The notes beneath the pieces are model-generated. The model was not told the origin of the DNA. It ran no database searches and worked only from the letters and a program-made list of their open reading frames with translations. From an uncultured Clostridia bacterium (GTDB lineage: Bacteria > Bacillota > Clostridia > Lachnospirales > CAMVHY01), in NCBI GenBank assembly GCA_947167415.1, contig CAMVHY010000077.1, positions 1-6,781 of the forward strand: a stretch of 6,781 nt of DNA, written 5' to 3'. Below, piece after piece: positions 1-6,485 of this stretch (the first letter of the stretch is position 1; the number at the start of each line of letters is the position of its first letter). The translations under genes and the position numbers were made by a program.

Positions 1-762
1 AGATTTTTTAAGTTTTATGCAGACCATAAAAACTTGAGTGACAATTATGAAAAACTAACTGGTATGCAAAAAAGCATGGATTATATTTTTGTTGATATGT
101 TTAATCGCATAGATAAAGAATTGTTAGTTGACAAAGATAATTGGAGCAAGTGGACGTTTCGAGAATATTCGTTAGCAATGCTAAATCAAATTAATAAAAA
201 GAATAAAGGTAATTCAGATGATATTCTTAAGAAACGTGACACACTACGTTCTCCATGGCCAGTTGTTTTTTCGGTAATTTTTGCGTTGACCGGAGTCGGA
301 ATAACATTTTTTATTAATGCATGGTTAATAAAAAAAGAATATGATATTTGTAACAAAGAAGATGTAGTAGAGACGAAAAATAATTTTGCATGTGGTGTTG
401 GAAGTGTAATATGCACTGCACTTTTTGTTTGTTCTCTGATTTTTGGATGGATACTTTGGATACAGGTGATTCTGGCTGTGATTTTTGCTCTATTGGAATT
501 ATCATCACTTTCGGTTGTTCGTCAAATTATATCAAGGTGTTGGTATTATAGAAAGAATAACTTGTCATCGACTGAATACAAGGATCTATATACAAAAGTC
601 GAAAATTTTCTCAAACAAGGAAAAGATGATAGTGAAAATAAAGAAATAAAAGAAAAAGAACAAGAGCAGGAAAATAAAGATAAGCCAAAAGAAGAAAAAG
701 TAGATGAAAAGAACAAAGATAAGAATGGCAACGACATTCCGGCAGGACAAGGACATGAATAG
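1..762 (+). CDS. Membrane protein with charged C-terminal tail, paralogue A (5' partial)
   Basis: The frame is open from base 1 to the TAG stop at 760-762. A TTG at 34-36 could be read as a start, but it has no Shine-Dalgarno site and the frame stays open upstream, so I treat the gene as 5'-truncated by the window; 253 residues are visible. Counting from the TTG, residues 1-72 are polar and probably helical. Hydrophobic segments lie at about 75-99 (containing FALTGVGI) and 117-165 (containing LFVCSLIFGWILWIQ), giving about three membrane spans. From about residue 195 the tail is low-complexity Lys/Glu/Asp/Gln. The next + strand gene is a paralogue: it shares the TG-x-GI motif, the LFVCS-x-x-FGW-x-L-x-x-Q segment, an LNQI element before the first span and the same kind of tail. 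I do not recognise the family; it could be an effector-like or stress membrane protein, but nothing in the sequence shows this. Its base composition is less A+T-rich than addA. Confidence 0.75.
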   Translation, partial: RFFKFYADHKNLSDNYEKLTGMQKSMDYIFVDMFNRIDKELLVDKDNWSKWTFREYSLAMLNQINKKNKGNSDDILKKRDTLRSPWPVVFSVIFALTGVGITFFINAWLIKKEYDICNKEDVVETKNNFACGVGSVICTALFVCSLIFGWILWIQVILAVIFALLELSSLSVVRQIISRCWYYRKNNLSSTEYKDLYTKVENFLKQGKDDSENKEIKEKEQEQENKDKPKEEKVDEKNKDKNGNDIPAGQGHE

Positions 763-803
763 TCCATTAAACCACAAATCATTCTTTAAATATTCATCAA
801 CAT

Positions 804-864
804 AAAAAAGACAGATCGAAACTGTGATGCAAATCACAATTTTTAATCCGTCTTTTTATTTTTT
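804..864. terminator. Stem-loop terminator between paralogue A and the displaced addA tail
   Basis: An inner perfect hairpin, TGTGAT (823-828), loop GCAA, ATCACA (833-838), sits inside an outer stem formed by the A-run plus GACAGAT (804-816) and ATCCGTC plus a T-run (846-857). The outer stem has one A/C mismatch on the + strand, which becomes a G-U pair on the - strand. U-runs follow in both directions, so it can serve the + strand gene and, in the past, the - strand addA tail. Confidence 0.65.
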
Positions 865-1014
865 GTCGTAAAAAAAATCACATATAAACGACCAAATCAA
901 TATCAAAAAAATAAATCAAACTAAAATCTATTTTTCTTTTAAAACTTTTTTCTAACGCTGATCTATAAATTTTTAATTGCAATATATACTCATCAATCAA
1001 ATTATTTATTTTTT
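858..1014. repeat. Direct repeat copy 1 (duplicated addA 3' end)
   Basis: This stretch matches 1913-2069 without gaps at a constant offset of 1055 bp. I count 14 mismatches in 157 positions, three of them just beyond the stop (866, 868, 869). The match begins in the terminator T-run, covers the addA stop and last 44 codons, and breaks down abruptly after 1014. The left edge is defined only by an A followed by a T-run and is therefore soft. Confidence 0.93.
878..1014 (-). pseudogene. addA: Displaced 3' fragment of addA (last 44 codons)
   Basis: Read on the minus strand, this encodes the same tail as addA residues 1072-1115, ending in DIDLVVYM, but with a TGA stop (878-880) where addA has TAA. 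It corresponds to the end of the RecB-type nuclease domain, including the Q-L-x-x-Y motif (here QLKIY). Of 11 nucleotide differences from addA, seven are silent third-position changes and one is the stop swap. Only two codons change residue: R1081 to I and G1085 to K. There is no start, no ribosome site and no upstream addA sequence beyond 1014, so it cannot make AddA. It lies convergent to paralogue A exactly as the real addA end lies convergent to paralogue B. Confidence 0.92.
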
Positions 1015-1060
1015 TACGCCTTAAAATTAAATTAGTTTTTTATCGATTTAAAAAAAGTAC

Positions 1061-1089
1061 TTGACAAATATTATTTTTTGTTTTAAAAT
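1061..1089 (+). promoter_or_regulatory. Sigma-A-type promoter for paralogue B
   Basis: A perfect -35 TTGACA (1061-1066) is separated by 17 bp from a -10 TAAAAT (1084-1089). Transcription would start near 1096, giving a leader of about 30 bases that contains the ribosome site. The promoter lies just past the broken end of the addA fragment, so the cassette carries its own expression signal. The 46 bases from 1015 to 1060 hold nothing else I can recognise. Confidence 0.8.
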
Positions 1090-1110
1090 TAATCCTGATA
1101 GTAATTATTA

Positions 1111-1116
1111 AGGAGG
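1111..1116 (+). promoter_or_regulatory. Shine-Dalgarno site that fixes a TTG start
   Basis: AGGAGG ends 8 bases before TTG at 1125-1127. An in-frame GTG at 1116-1118 overlaps the Shine-Dalgarno sequence itself and so cannot be the start it serves. The TTG at 1125 is therefore the better start. Confidence 0.8.
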
Positions 1117-1124
1117 TGTTTGTA

Positions 1125-1886
1125 TTGCGAGAAATAAATGCTGATGGGTTTGTTGAATTTATAACAAGTAATCGCCCATATGAATTTAATACAGATATAG
1201 AAGATATTAAAACAACATTAGTGTCTAAATCAAAATTATTACAAACAGATACAGAGAAAGATATTCTCAATTTTATGCTCAACAATCTTGGGTACGAGTT
1301 TCAAATTAAAAAGATCAACATGAAATTCACTTGTTCGGATTACTTCGAGAGGTGGTTAAATCAGATTGAAAACCAAAATAAAAATGTGCCTGATATAGGT
1401 TTTGACACAACGGATATTTTGATCGCAATCCTTGCTTTTACTGGTACAGGAATTTCGTGGATAATTTGGAGTTTATATAATCCATATCGTGAGCCAATAT
1501 TTAAATTTATTATTGGTATAATTAATATTTTGATTTCGGGGCTTTTTGTTTGTTCTATATTTTTTGGTTGGGTTCTGGCCGTTCAAATAATGCTCGGAAT
1601 TTTATTTTCTTTGTTTGCAATATTCACAGCCTTTGCGACCATTTATAATGCATATAACAGTCGCGATGTTAGAAGAACAGATAATGAATATGATCGGAAT
1701 CTTATGTCAGATCGCATTAATGATATGAAAAAATATCTTGAGCAAGTCAAATCAAAATCAGAACAAAGTAAAAATGATGAATCAGACAAAAGCAATGACA
1801 AAACAAAAGACGAGGCAGATAACCAAAATAATAATTTTCCGGATTCAGAAAAAATAATAGATAAAAATAAAAAAGACAAACAATAA
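1125..1886 (+). CDS. Membrane protein with charged C-terminal tail, paralogue B
   Basis: The protein has 253 residues and begins at TTG 1125 (MREINADGF), chosen from the AGGAGG at 1111-1116; it ends at TAA 1884-1886. Residues 1-95 are polar, with no signal peptide. Residues 97-118 form a hydrophobic segment containing LAFTGTGIS. Residues 125-174 are a long hydrophobic stretch, probably two spans, containing LFVCSIFFGWVLAVQ. From about 200 on the tail is low-complexity Ser/Lys/Asp/Glu/Asn. It is clearly related to the preceding + strand gene through the two membrane motifs and the LNQI element at 78-81, but the proteins are otherwise strongly diverged. It is transcribed alone from its own promoter, ends in a terminator and is convergent with addA. 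The product probably sits in the cytoplasmic membrane with the tail in the cytosol (an inference). The family is not recognised and no catalytic motif is visible. Confidence 0.85.
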   Translation: MREINADGFVEFITSNRPYEFNTDIEDIKTTLVSKSKLLQTDTEKDILNFMLNNLGYEFQIKKINMKFTCSDYFERWLNQIENQNKNVPDIGFDTTDILIAILAFTGTGISWIIWSLYNPYREPIFKFIIGIINILISGLFVCSIFFGWVLAVQIMLGILFSLFAIFTAFATIYNAYNSRDVRRTDNEYDRNLMSDRINDMKKYLEQVKSKSEQSKNDESDKSNDKTKDEADNQNNNFPDSEKIIDKNKKDKQ

Positions 1887-1892
1887 TAAGAC

Positions 1893-1919
1893 GCCTTTCT
1901 TAGATGGGAGGCATTTTTT
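1893..1919 (+). terminator. Intrinsic terminator of paralogue B
   Basis: GCCTTTC (1893-1899) pairs with GGGAGGC (1906-1912) through seven base pairs, two of them G-U, around a six-base loop TTAGAT. A run of six T follows at 1914-1919. The hairpin starts six bases past the stop codon. On the minus strand the hairpin is followed by only a weak U-rich stretch, so it may end addA transcription less well. Confidence 0.8.
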
Positions 1920-2069
1920 GCCACAAAAAAAATTACATATAAACAACCAAATCAATATCAAAAAAATAAATCAAGCTGAAATCTATTTTTCTTTTAAAAC
2001 TTTTTTCTAACGCTGATCTATAAATTCCCAATTGTAATCTATATTCATCAATCAAATTATTTATCTTTT
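1913..2069. repeat. Direct repeat copy 2 (3' end of intact addA)
   Basis: This is the partner of the repeat at 858-1014, in the same orientation and ungapped. Here the sequence continues into the complete addA gene, so this copy is the functional end. Confidence 0.93.
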
Positions 2070-5000
2070 CCACATCCTTTATCTTATTCGTCTTATAATC
2101 AAGCAAATATAATTTTTTTTCATACTCAAAAAAACAATCTATAATCCCATGAATCAAACTTTTATCTAAATTATTTTTTCCGTCATCAAACTCATAAACA
2201 AACGGCAATTCTCTTTTTAAAAAACTAGCATTTTTAATCTTATAAAACAAATCGCTCGCCAAAAATTTTTTAAGTTTAAAAACATCAATCATTTTCTTTT
2301 CATCACTATCAATAATATTTTTCTTCACCAATTTATCCAAAAAAATATTTATCTCATTAAAATCCGCCGCCAAATTTAAATCCAAATTTCTTAAAACATT
2401 ATGCACCGCCGTCCCTTTTTTCATACCCAAAATATTTTTCTTTCCCTTTAAAAATTCTGGTTCATCAAAAACATATTCTTCATCATCATTTTTTTTTAAT
2501 TCCGCGATACTTACTTTCGACTTCACAAAAATATCATATTCATAATCCAAAAATAATTCCTGTTTTATTTTTTTATCACAATCAATTTCCGGCACAGGCA
2601 AAATTTTTTTTTCTCCAGCAAAATTTTTTTCTCCCACAAAACTTTCGCTTTCATCTATCACATTAAAATCAAATTTTTTTTCCAAATCACAATTTAAAAG
2701 CCAATCCAAAAAATTTCTTGCGTGCTTATACCAATATTTATTTCCGCCAAACAAATTCTTTTTATATTTTTTTATACTACCCGTCAAAATTAATTTTTCT
2801 TTTGCGCGTGTCATCGCCACATATAATAATCTCATTTCCTCTTCAAGTTTTTTCTTTTTTAATTTAAATTCAATTGCATTTCTTGCAATCGTATTTATTT
2901 TTGTCCGCCTATTTATATCAACAAATTTATTCCCCAAACCAAATTCTTTATCCAACAAAATTTCTTCTTTCAAATCTTTAAAATTAAAATCACAGCCTAA
3001 AAAACTAAAAAAAACTATTTTAAATTCCAAACCTTTACTTTTATGCACCGTAAAAATTTTTACACTATTTTTATTTTCTGCCTCAAAATTTATATTTATT
3101 TTCATTTCCTCAAGTTTCTCAAGATATCTTATAAAATTAAAAAGCCCTTTATAATTACTTTTTTCATAATCCTTCGCAATACAAATAAATCTAATTATAT
3201 TTTTTTGCGCCTGCTTATTATTTATATCCGCCAAATAAAAAAAATCTGTCAAATCTAAAATTCTATAAATCAAATTACTTATATCCAAAAAATTTTTTTC
3301 ATGCCGCAAAATTTCTAAATCACTTTTAAATTTTTTTAGCCCATCATATTTTTTTACGCACTCATAAAAATTTTTATCCAAATCCATCTCTCTTATTTTT
3401 AACAATTCATTATCACTCAAATTATAAATTTCAGATCTCAAAATCGAAACCAATGCAATATCATTTAACGGGTTATCAATTATTTTTAAATAACTTATCA
3501 AAATAATTATTTCTGGCAGCTCAAAAAAATTTACATCGCTTTCTGTTTCAACATTAATTTTATTCTCTAAAAATATTTCTTTAATCAATTTTAAATTTGC
3601 ACGCGACCGAATTAAAACTGCGATATCCGAAAATTTTTGGCACACATTATTTTTCAACAACAATTTTATTTTTTTACAAATAAATCTTGCTTCACATTTT
3701 ATTTTTTCTTCCTGCTCATTTTCATTCACTATCAAATAAAATTCATTTTTTCTCTTTAAATCATTATTTTCATCACATATTTTTTTTTGCTCAACATAAT
3801 TTATTCCGCCAAATTTTTTTGTCATTAGCTTTAAAAATATGAAATTCACACCGTCAATAATTTCTTTTTTACTTCTAAAATTATGATTCAAATCTATTTT
3901 TAAACTCCCATTTCCTTTCTCATACAAATTATATTTATTCGCAAATAATTCTGGCGACGAATTTCTAAAACCATAAATACTTTGCTTAATATCTCCGACA
4001 AAAAATCTTGACTTACACGAAATCAAATTTAAAATTTTTTCCTGCACATCATTTATATCCTGATATTCATCCGTCAAAATCTCATAAAAATCATTTTTAA
4101 CTTCCTTTTTTTTGCTCGACAAAATTTTTATTGCCAACTCTTCCAAATCATCAAAAGACAAAACATTTAATTCCAACTTTTTTTTCTGCAACTCATTTTT
4201 AAAATCTAAAACAACATTAATCAATTCACTCATAATTTTATGCGAATTACAAATATCATCCAGAATAAAATCTTCTTTATCAAAAAAAATTTTTTCCTTC
4301 AGCTTCTTAAACAAATCTTTTATTTCATCGCGATTTTTTTTTGCCTGCTCGATCAAATCCAAATCAATATTTTCCCGCTCAATTATTTTTTGTGTATAAG
4401 CAAAAAGTTTTTCAAATTTATACTCATCCAACTTTTTTTTTATGTCATCAAATTTAAAATCCAAATCCAAATTTTTTTCTAATTCATCAAAAAAAATCTT
4501 TTCTCTATCAAAAATATCAAAATATTTCTCCGGACCAAATTCAGTTTGACAAATCAAAATATTTTCTGCGCACAAATCTTTTATTTCCAAAATTATTTCT
4601 TTCAACTCACAAAAAATTTCTGGCCACCATAAACTTTTTTTAATACCATTTTCTTTTTCAAAAATAAAATTCTCGCTACATTTTTTGAGCCATAATTCGC
4701 TATCACAAATACTTCGCGAAAAATCATAAATCTTTAAAATTAATTTTTTCAATTCATCGCTTTTAGCTTTTTTGTTATAAGCCATTGGTAACTCAAAAAA
4801 ATTTTTTTCACCGCTCGCATATTTTTTTTCCAACACTTCATTTAAAACATCCGACTTTATTAATTCAATTTCACTATCTTCAGCAATTTTAAATTCCGGA
4901 TCGATATCAACCAAATAAAAATATTTTTTTATTAACTTAAAACAAAACGCGTGCAATGTCGAAATATTTGCCGTGTCTAACAAAATAATTTGATGATTAA

Positions 5001-5280
5001 TATTTTCATTTTTATCTTTTATTAAACGCAGCTCATGCGCAATTTTTTTTTTTATTTGCCAAGCGGCAGCTTCCGTAAAAGTTACCGCCAAAATTTTATT
5101 TATCGGGATCGGAATTTTTTTATCCGTAATTAATTTTATTATTCGCTCAACCAAAACCGATGTTTTGCCGGAACCAGCCGATGCCGAAACCAAAATATTT
5201 TTTTCGCGCGAATTTATTGCCAGTTTTTGCTCCTCCGTAAAATCAATCAAATTTTTTTCATCTCCATTTTTTTTCGCCAA
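1933..5280 (-). CDS. addA: ATP-dependent helicase/nuclease subunit A (AddA)
   Basis: AddA is the motor and nuclease subunit of AddAB, which processes double-strand DNA ends for recombination in Firmicutes. All UvrD/RecB-type motifs are present: Q motif (FTEEQ, Q18), Walker A (SAGSGKT, 34-40), motif Ia (VTFTE, 66-70), motif II (DEYQD, 404-408), motif III (GDIKQSIYGFR, 429-439), motif IV (HNFRS, 466-470), motif V (FTVHKSKGLEF, 743-753) and motif VI (LLYVAMTRAKEKL, 818-830). The C-terminal nuclease domain keeps its catalytic set: GTAVH (H960), GIID (D1048), DYKT (D1061, K1063) and QLGIY (1083-1087). At 1115 residues it is somewhat shorter than B. subtilis AddA (about 1230), but both activities should be intact. 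The start used is TTG at 5278-5280, the only start codon between the upstream in-frame stop and codon 11. It has no clear Shine-Dalgarno; a second TTG at codon 11, with GGAG 11 bases upstream, is an alternative. addB, usually adjacent upstream, is absent here. The gene is rich in poly-A tracts. Confidence 0.95.
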   Translation of the reverse strand: MAKKNGDEKNLIDFTEEQKLAINSREKNILVSASAGSGKTSVLVERIIKLITDKKIPIPINKILAVTFTEAAAWQIKKKIAHELRLIKDKNENINHQIILLDTANISTLHAFCFKLIKKYFYLVDIDPEFKIAEDSEIELIKSDVLNEVLEKKYASGEKNFFELPMAYNKKAKSDELKKLILKIYDFSRSICDSELWLKKCSENFIFEKENGIKKSLWWPEIFCELKEIILEIKDLCAENILICQTEFGPEKYFDIFDREKIFFDELEKNLDLDFKFDDIKKKLDEYKFEKLFAYTQKIIERENIDLDLIEQAKKNRDEIKDLFKKLKEKIFFDKEDFILDDICNSHKIMSELINVVLDFKNELQKKKLELNVLSFDDLEELAIKILSSKKKEVKNDFYEILTDEYQDINDVQEKILNLISCKSRFFVGDIKQSIYGFRNSSPELFANKYNLYEKGNGSLKIDLNHNFRSKKEIIDGVNFIFLKLMTKKFGGINYVEQKKICDENNDLKRKNEFYLIVNENEQEEKIKCEARFICKKIKLLLKNNVCQKFSDIAVLIRSRANLKLIKEIFLENKINVETESDVNFFELPEIIILISYLKIIDNPLNDIALVSILRSEIYNLSDNELLKIREMDLDKNFYECVKKYDGLKKFKSDLEILRHEKNFLDISNLIYRILDLTDFFYLADINNKQAQKNIIRFICIAKDYEKSNYKGLFNFIRYLEKLEEMKININFEAENKNSVKIFTVHKSKGLEFKIVFFSFLGCDFNFKDLKEEILLDKEFGLGNKFVDINRRTKINTIARNAIEFKLKKKKLEEEMRLLYVAMTRAKEKLILTGSIKKYKKNLFGGNKYWYKHARNFLDWLLNCDLEKKFDFNVIDESESFVGEKNFAGEKKILPVPEIDCDKKIKQELFLDYEYDIFVKSKVSIAELKKNDDEEYVFDEPEFLKGKKNILGMKKGTAVHNVLRNLDLNLAADFNEINIFLDKLVKKNIIDSDEKKMIDVFKLKKFLASDLFYKIKNASFLKRELPFVYEFDDGKNNLDKSLIHGIIDCFFEYEKKLYLLDYKTNKIKDVEKINNLIDEYRLQLGIYRSALEKSFKRKIDFSLIYFFDIDLVVYM

Positions 5281-5313
5281 AAATTTTAATAACTTATTTA
5301 TTACACATGAAAA

Positions 5314-5341
5314 ATATTATTAAAAATTTCTTTTGGCACAA
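5314..5341 (-). promoter_or_regulatory. Possible addA promoter
   Basis: On the minus strand, TTGTGC (5336-5341) and TAATAT (5314-5319) are 16 bp apart, just downstream of a terminator and about 35 bases before the addA start. The -35 box is a partial match and the region is A+T-rich, so chance similarity is possible. Confidence 0.35.
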
Positions 5342-5370
5342 AAAAAACTGAAAATAAAATTTACTTTCAG
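5340..5370 (-). terminator. Intrinsic terminator upstream of addA
   Basis: On the minus strand, CTGAAAGTAAA can pair with TTTATTTTCAG (5348-5370; one G-U pair; the innermost pairs must open to form a loop), followed by a U8 run (5340-5347). It would end transcription entering from the right, which implies that addA is transcribed from its own promoter and not from an upstream operon. Confidence 0.6.
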
Positions 5371-5399
5371 GAATATAAAATAAAGCTTAGAATAAACGG

Positions 5400-5519
5400 T
5401 TATTTTATTTGGTTATTTTGATTTTCTAAATTTGGCTGTGTCTCTGTTTTTTCTGAATTTCTTTGGCAAAACAAATAAGATGTAAAAGATTTAAGTACCG
5501 TTATAATTTTTGGAAACTT
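5400..5519 (-). pseudogene. Possible 3' remnant of an unknown gene cut by the IS element
   Basis: On the minus strand a frame enters from the IS edge and stays open for 39 codons to a TAA at 5400-5402. The predicted tail ends ENQNNQIK and its last 20 residues are polar and charged, unlike random A+T-rich translation. A terminator follows 30 bases later, as expected after a gene. No family is recognised and the piece shows no AddB feature. An accidental open frame cannot be excluded. Confidence 0.35.
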
Positions 5520-5520
5520 A

Positions 5521-6341
5521 GATAGTGTCGACAAAGACGAGAAAAAATTAAAGAAAGTAACAAGGCAATAAATGATAAAAGAGAAGTGAAATATTTAATC
5601 CAACGCTATTTAATCCACTTCCTACTATGAACAACTACTAAATTCTCGCTTGTCAAGCAAAAAATAAAATTTTTATAAGCTTGATTTTATTACTAAAAAT
5701 CAAAATCTGCTATTAATGGCAAAGTAAGACTTTTTGGTTTGTCAAGTAGCAACCAAAATTTTTTTAAAGAAAATAATTTTAGAAAAAAGCAATATGTGGA
5801 AAAAATTATTTGAGATACTGAAAGATGATAAAAACTTTGAATGCCTAATAATAGACTCCAGTTATGCAAAAATACAGCTGGGGCTCGTGGCGAAAATCAG
5901 GCTATATCAAAAACAAAAGGGAGCTCAATTCGAAAATACACTTAGCCGTTAATGATTGCGATTTGCCAGTAAAATTTATCGTTACAGAGGGAACGCGTAC
6001 CGATTGTAAAGAAGCTATTAACTTGCTCAAAATCTCGATGCAAAATTAGTCTTTGCAGATCTTGCTTATGATACCAACGAAATCTTGTCTTATATTGCAA
6101 GACAAAACATAAAAGCAGTTATTCCTCCAAAACGCAACAGACTTGAACAACGTGTTTATAATCGTAAACTTTATCGCTTTAGACATATTATCGAGAAAAA
6201 ATAATTTCCTTGCTTTTAAGCGTTGGCGCGGTATCGCCACCCGATACGCTAAAACACTCGATGCTTTCATCGCTTCTATTTATGTTCGTTGTATCTTTAT
6301 GTATCTGTAGTTCTTTTAATTTTTTTCATGTAGACAGTATC
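5521..6341 (+). mobile_element. Decayed IS5-family (IS427-group-like) insertion sequence, 821 bp
   Basis: The ends are imperfect inverted repeats. GATAGTGTCGACA (5521-5533) matches the reverse complement of TGTAGACAGTATC (6329-6341) at 11 of 13 positions. Both ends are flanked by TA (5519-5520 and 6342-6343), consistent with a TA target duplication. The size and the internal transposase fit the IS5 family. The transposase is broken in several places, so the element is no longer autonomous. The first 150 or so bases inside the left end show no clear coding and are probably the most decayed part. Confidence 0.8.
5679..6310 (+). pseudogene. IS5-family DDE transposase, multiply frameshifted
   Basis: The transposase can be read only by changing frame at least four times. 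The pieces in order are: NMWKKLFEIL and LIIDSSYAKI (to about 5876), AGARGENQAISKTKG (about 5877-5924), LNSKIHLAVNDCDLPVKFIV (about 5925-6030), LDAKLVFADLAYDTNEI and RHIIE (6034-6195), and FKRWRGIATRYAKTLDAF, which runs to TAG 6308-6310. The three presumed catalytic acids remain visible: D of IIDSS, D of FADLAYD and E of RHIIE. The GARG-QAI, KIHLAV, ADLAYD and RWRGIATRY blocks are typical of IS427-type transposases. An N-terminal piece around 5679-5760 (LLLKIKICY, FGLSSSNQNFFKE) is weaker. The first residues are not recognisable. Confidence 0.88.
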
Positions 6342-6386
6342 TAGCATGACAAAAATTTTTGGAGATGATAGAAAAATTATTTAAAC

Positions 6387-6412
6387 AAAAAAATCCGCCA
6401 AGAAACCAACGG
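6387..6412 (-). terminator. Possible terminator after the Rpn-type gene
   Basis: On the minus strand CCGTT and GGCGG can form a five-pair stem with two G-U pairs and an eight-base loop, followed by U7 (6387-6393). It lies about 75 bases past the stop at 6486. The stem is short, so this is weak. The rest of 6344-6485 holds no gene I can support. Confidence 0.35.
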
Positions 6413-6485
6413 CAGATCACGTAAAAATACTTTTATTATTTTTAATACACAAAAGTCGGAATTACTACAACTAAAAATCTAAAAA

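Noticed and set aside
34..36. TTG as the start of the first membrane gene
   Set aside because: There is no Shine-Dalgarno upstream and the frame is open to base 1. The paralogue also has about ten more residues before the shared first span than the full visible frame here, so the true start is probably outside the window.
1116..1118. GTG as the start of paralogue B
   Set aside because: It overlaps the AGGAGG ribosome site. The TTG at 1125 has ideal spacing.
858..2069. The paired repeats as integrase attachment sites of a small mobile element
   Set aside because: The repeats are long and diverged, not a short identical core, and the interval holds no integrase or transposase. Homologous or illegitimate recombination explains them more simply.
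4112..4482. Plus-strand open frames inside addA (also 3043-3258)
   Set aside because: They lie antisense to a gene with complete conserved motifs and are low-complexity Phe/Ile/Ser/Lys translations, so they are shadows.
5648..5658. GCTTG-T-CAAGC palindrome in the IS remnant
   Set aside because: With a one-base centre it cannot form a normal hairpin and has no associated signal; it is probably chance.
6046..6270. Minus-strand open frame over the IS remnant
   Set aside because: The plus strand of the same bases encodes recognisable transposase blocks (FADLAYD, RWRGIATRY).
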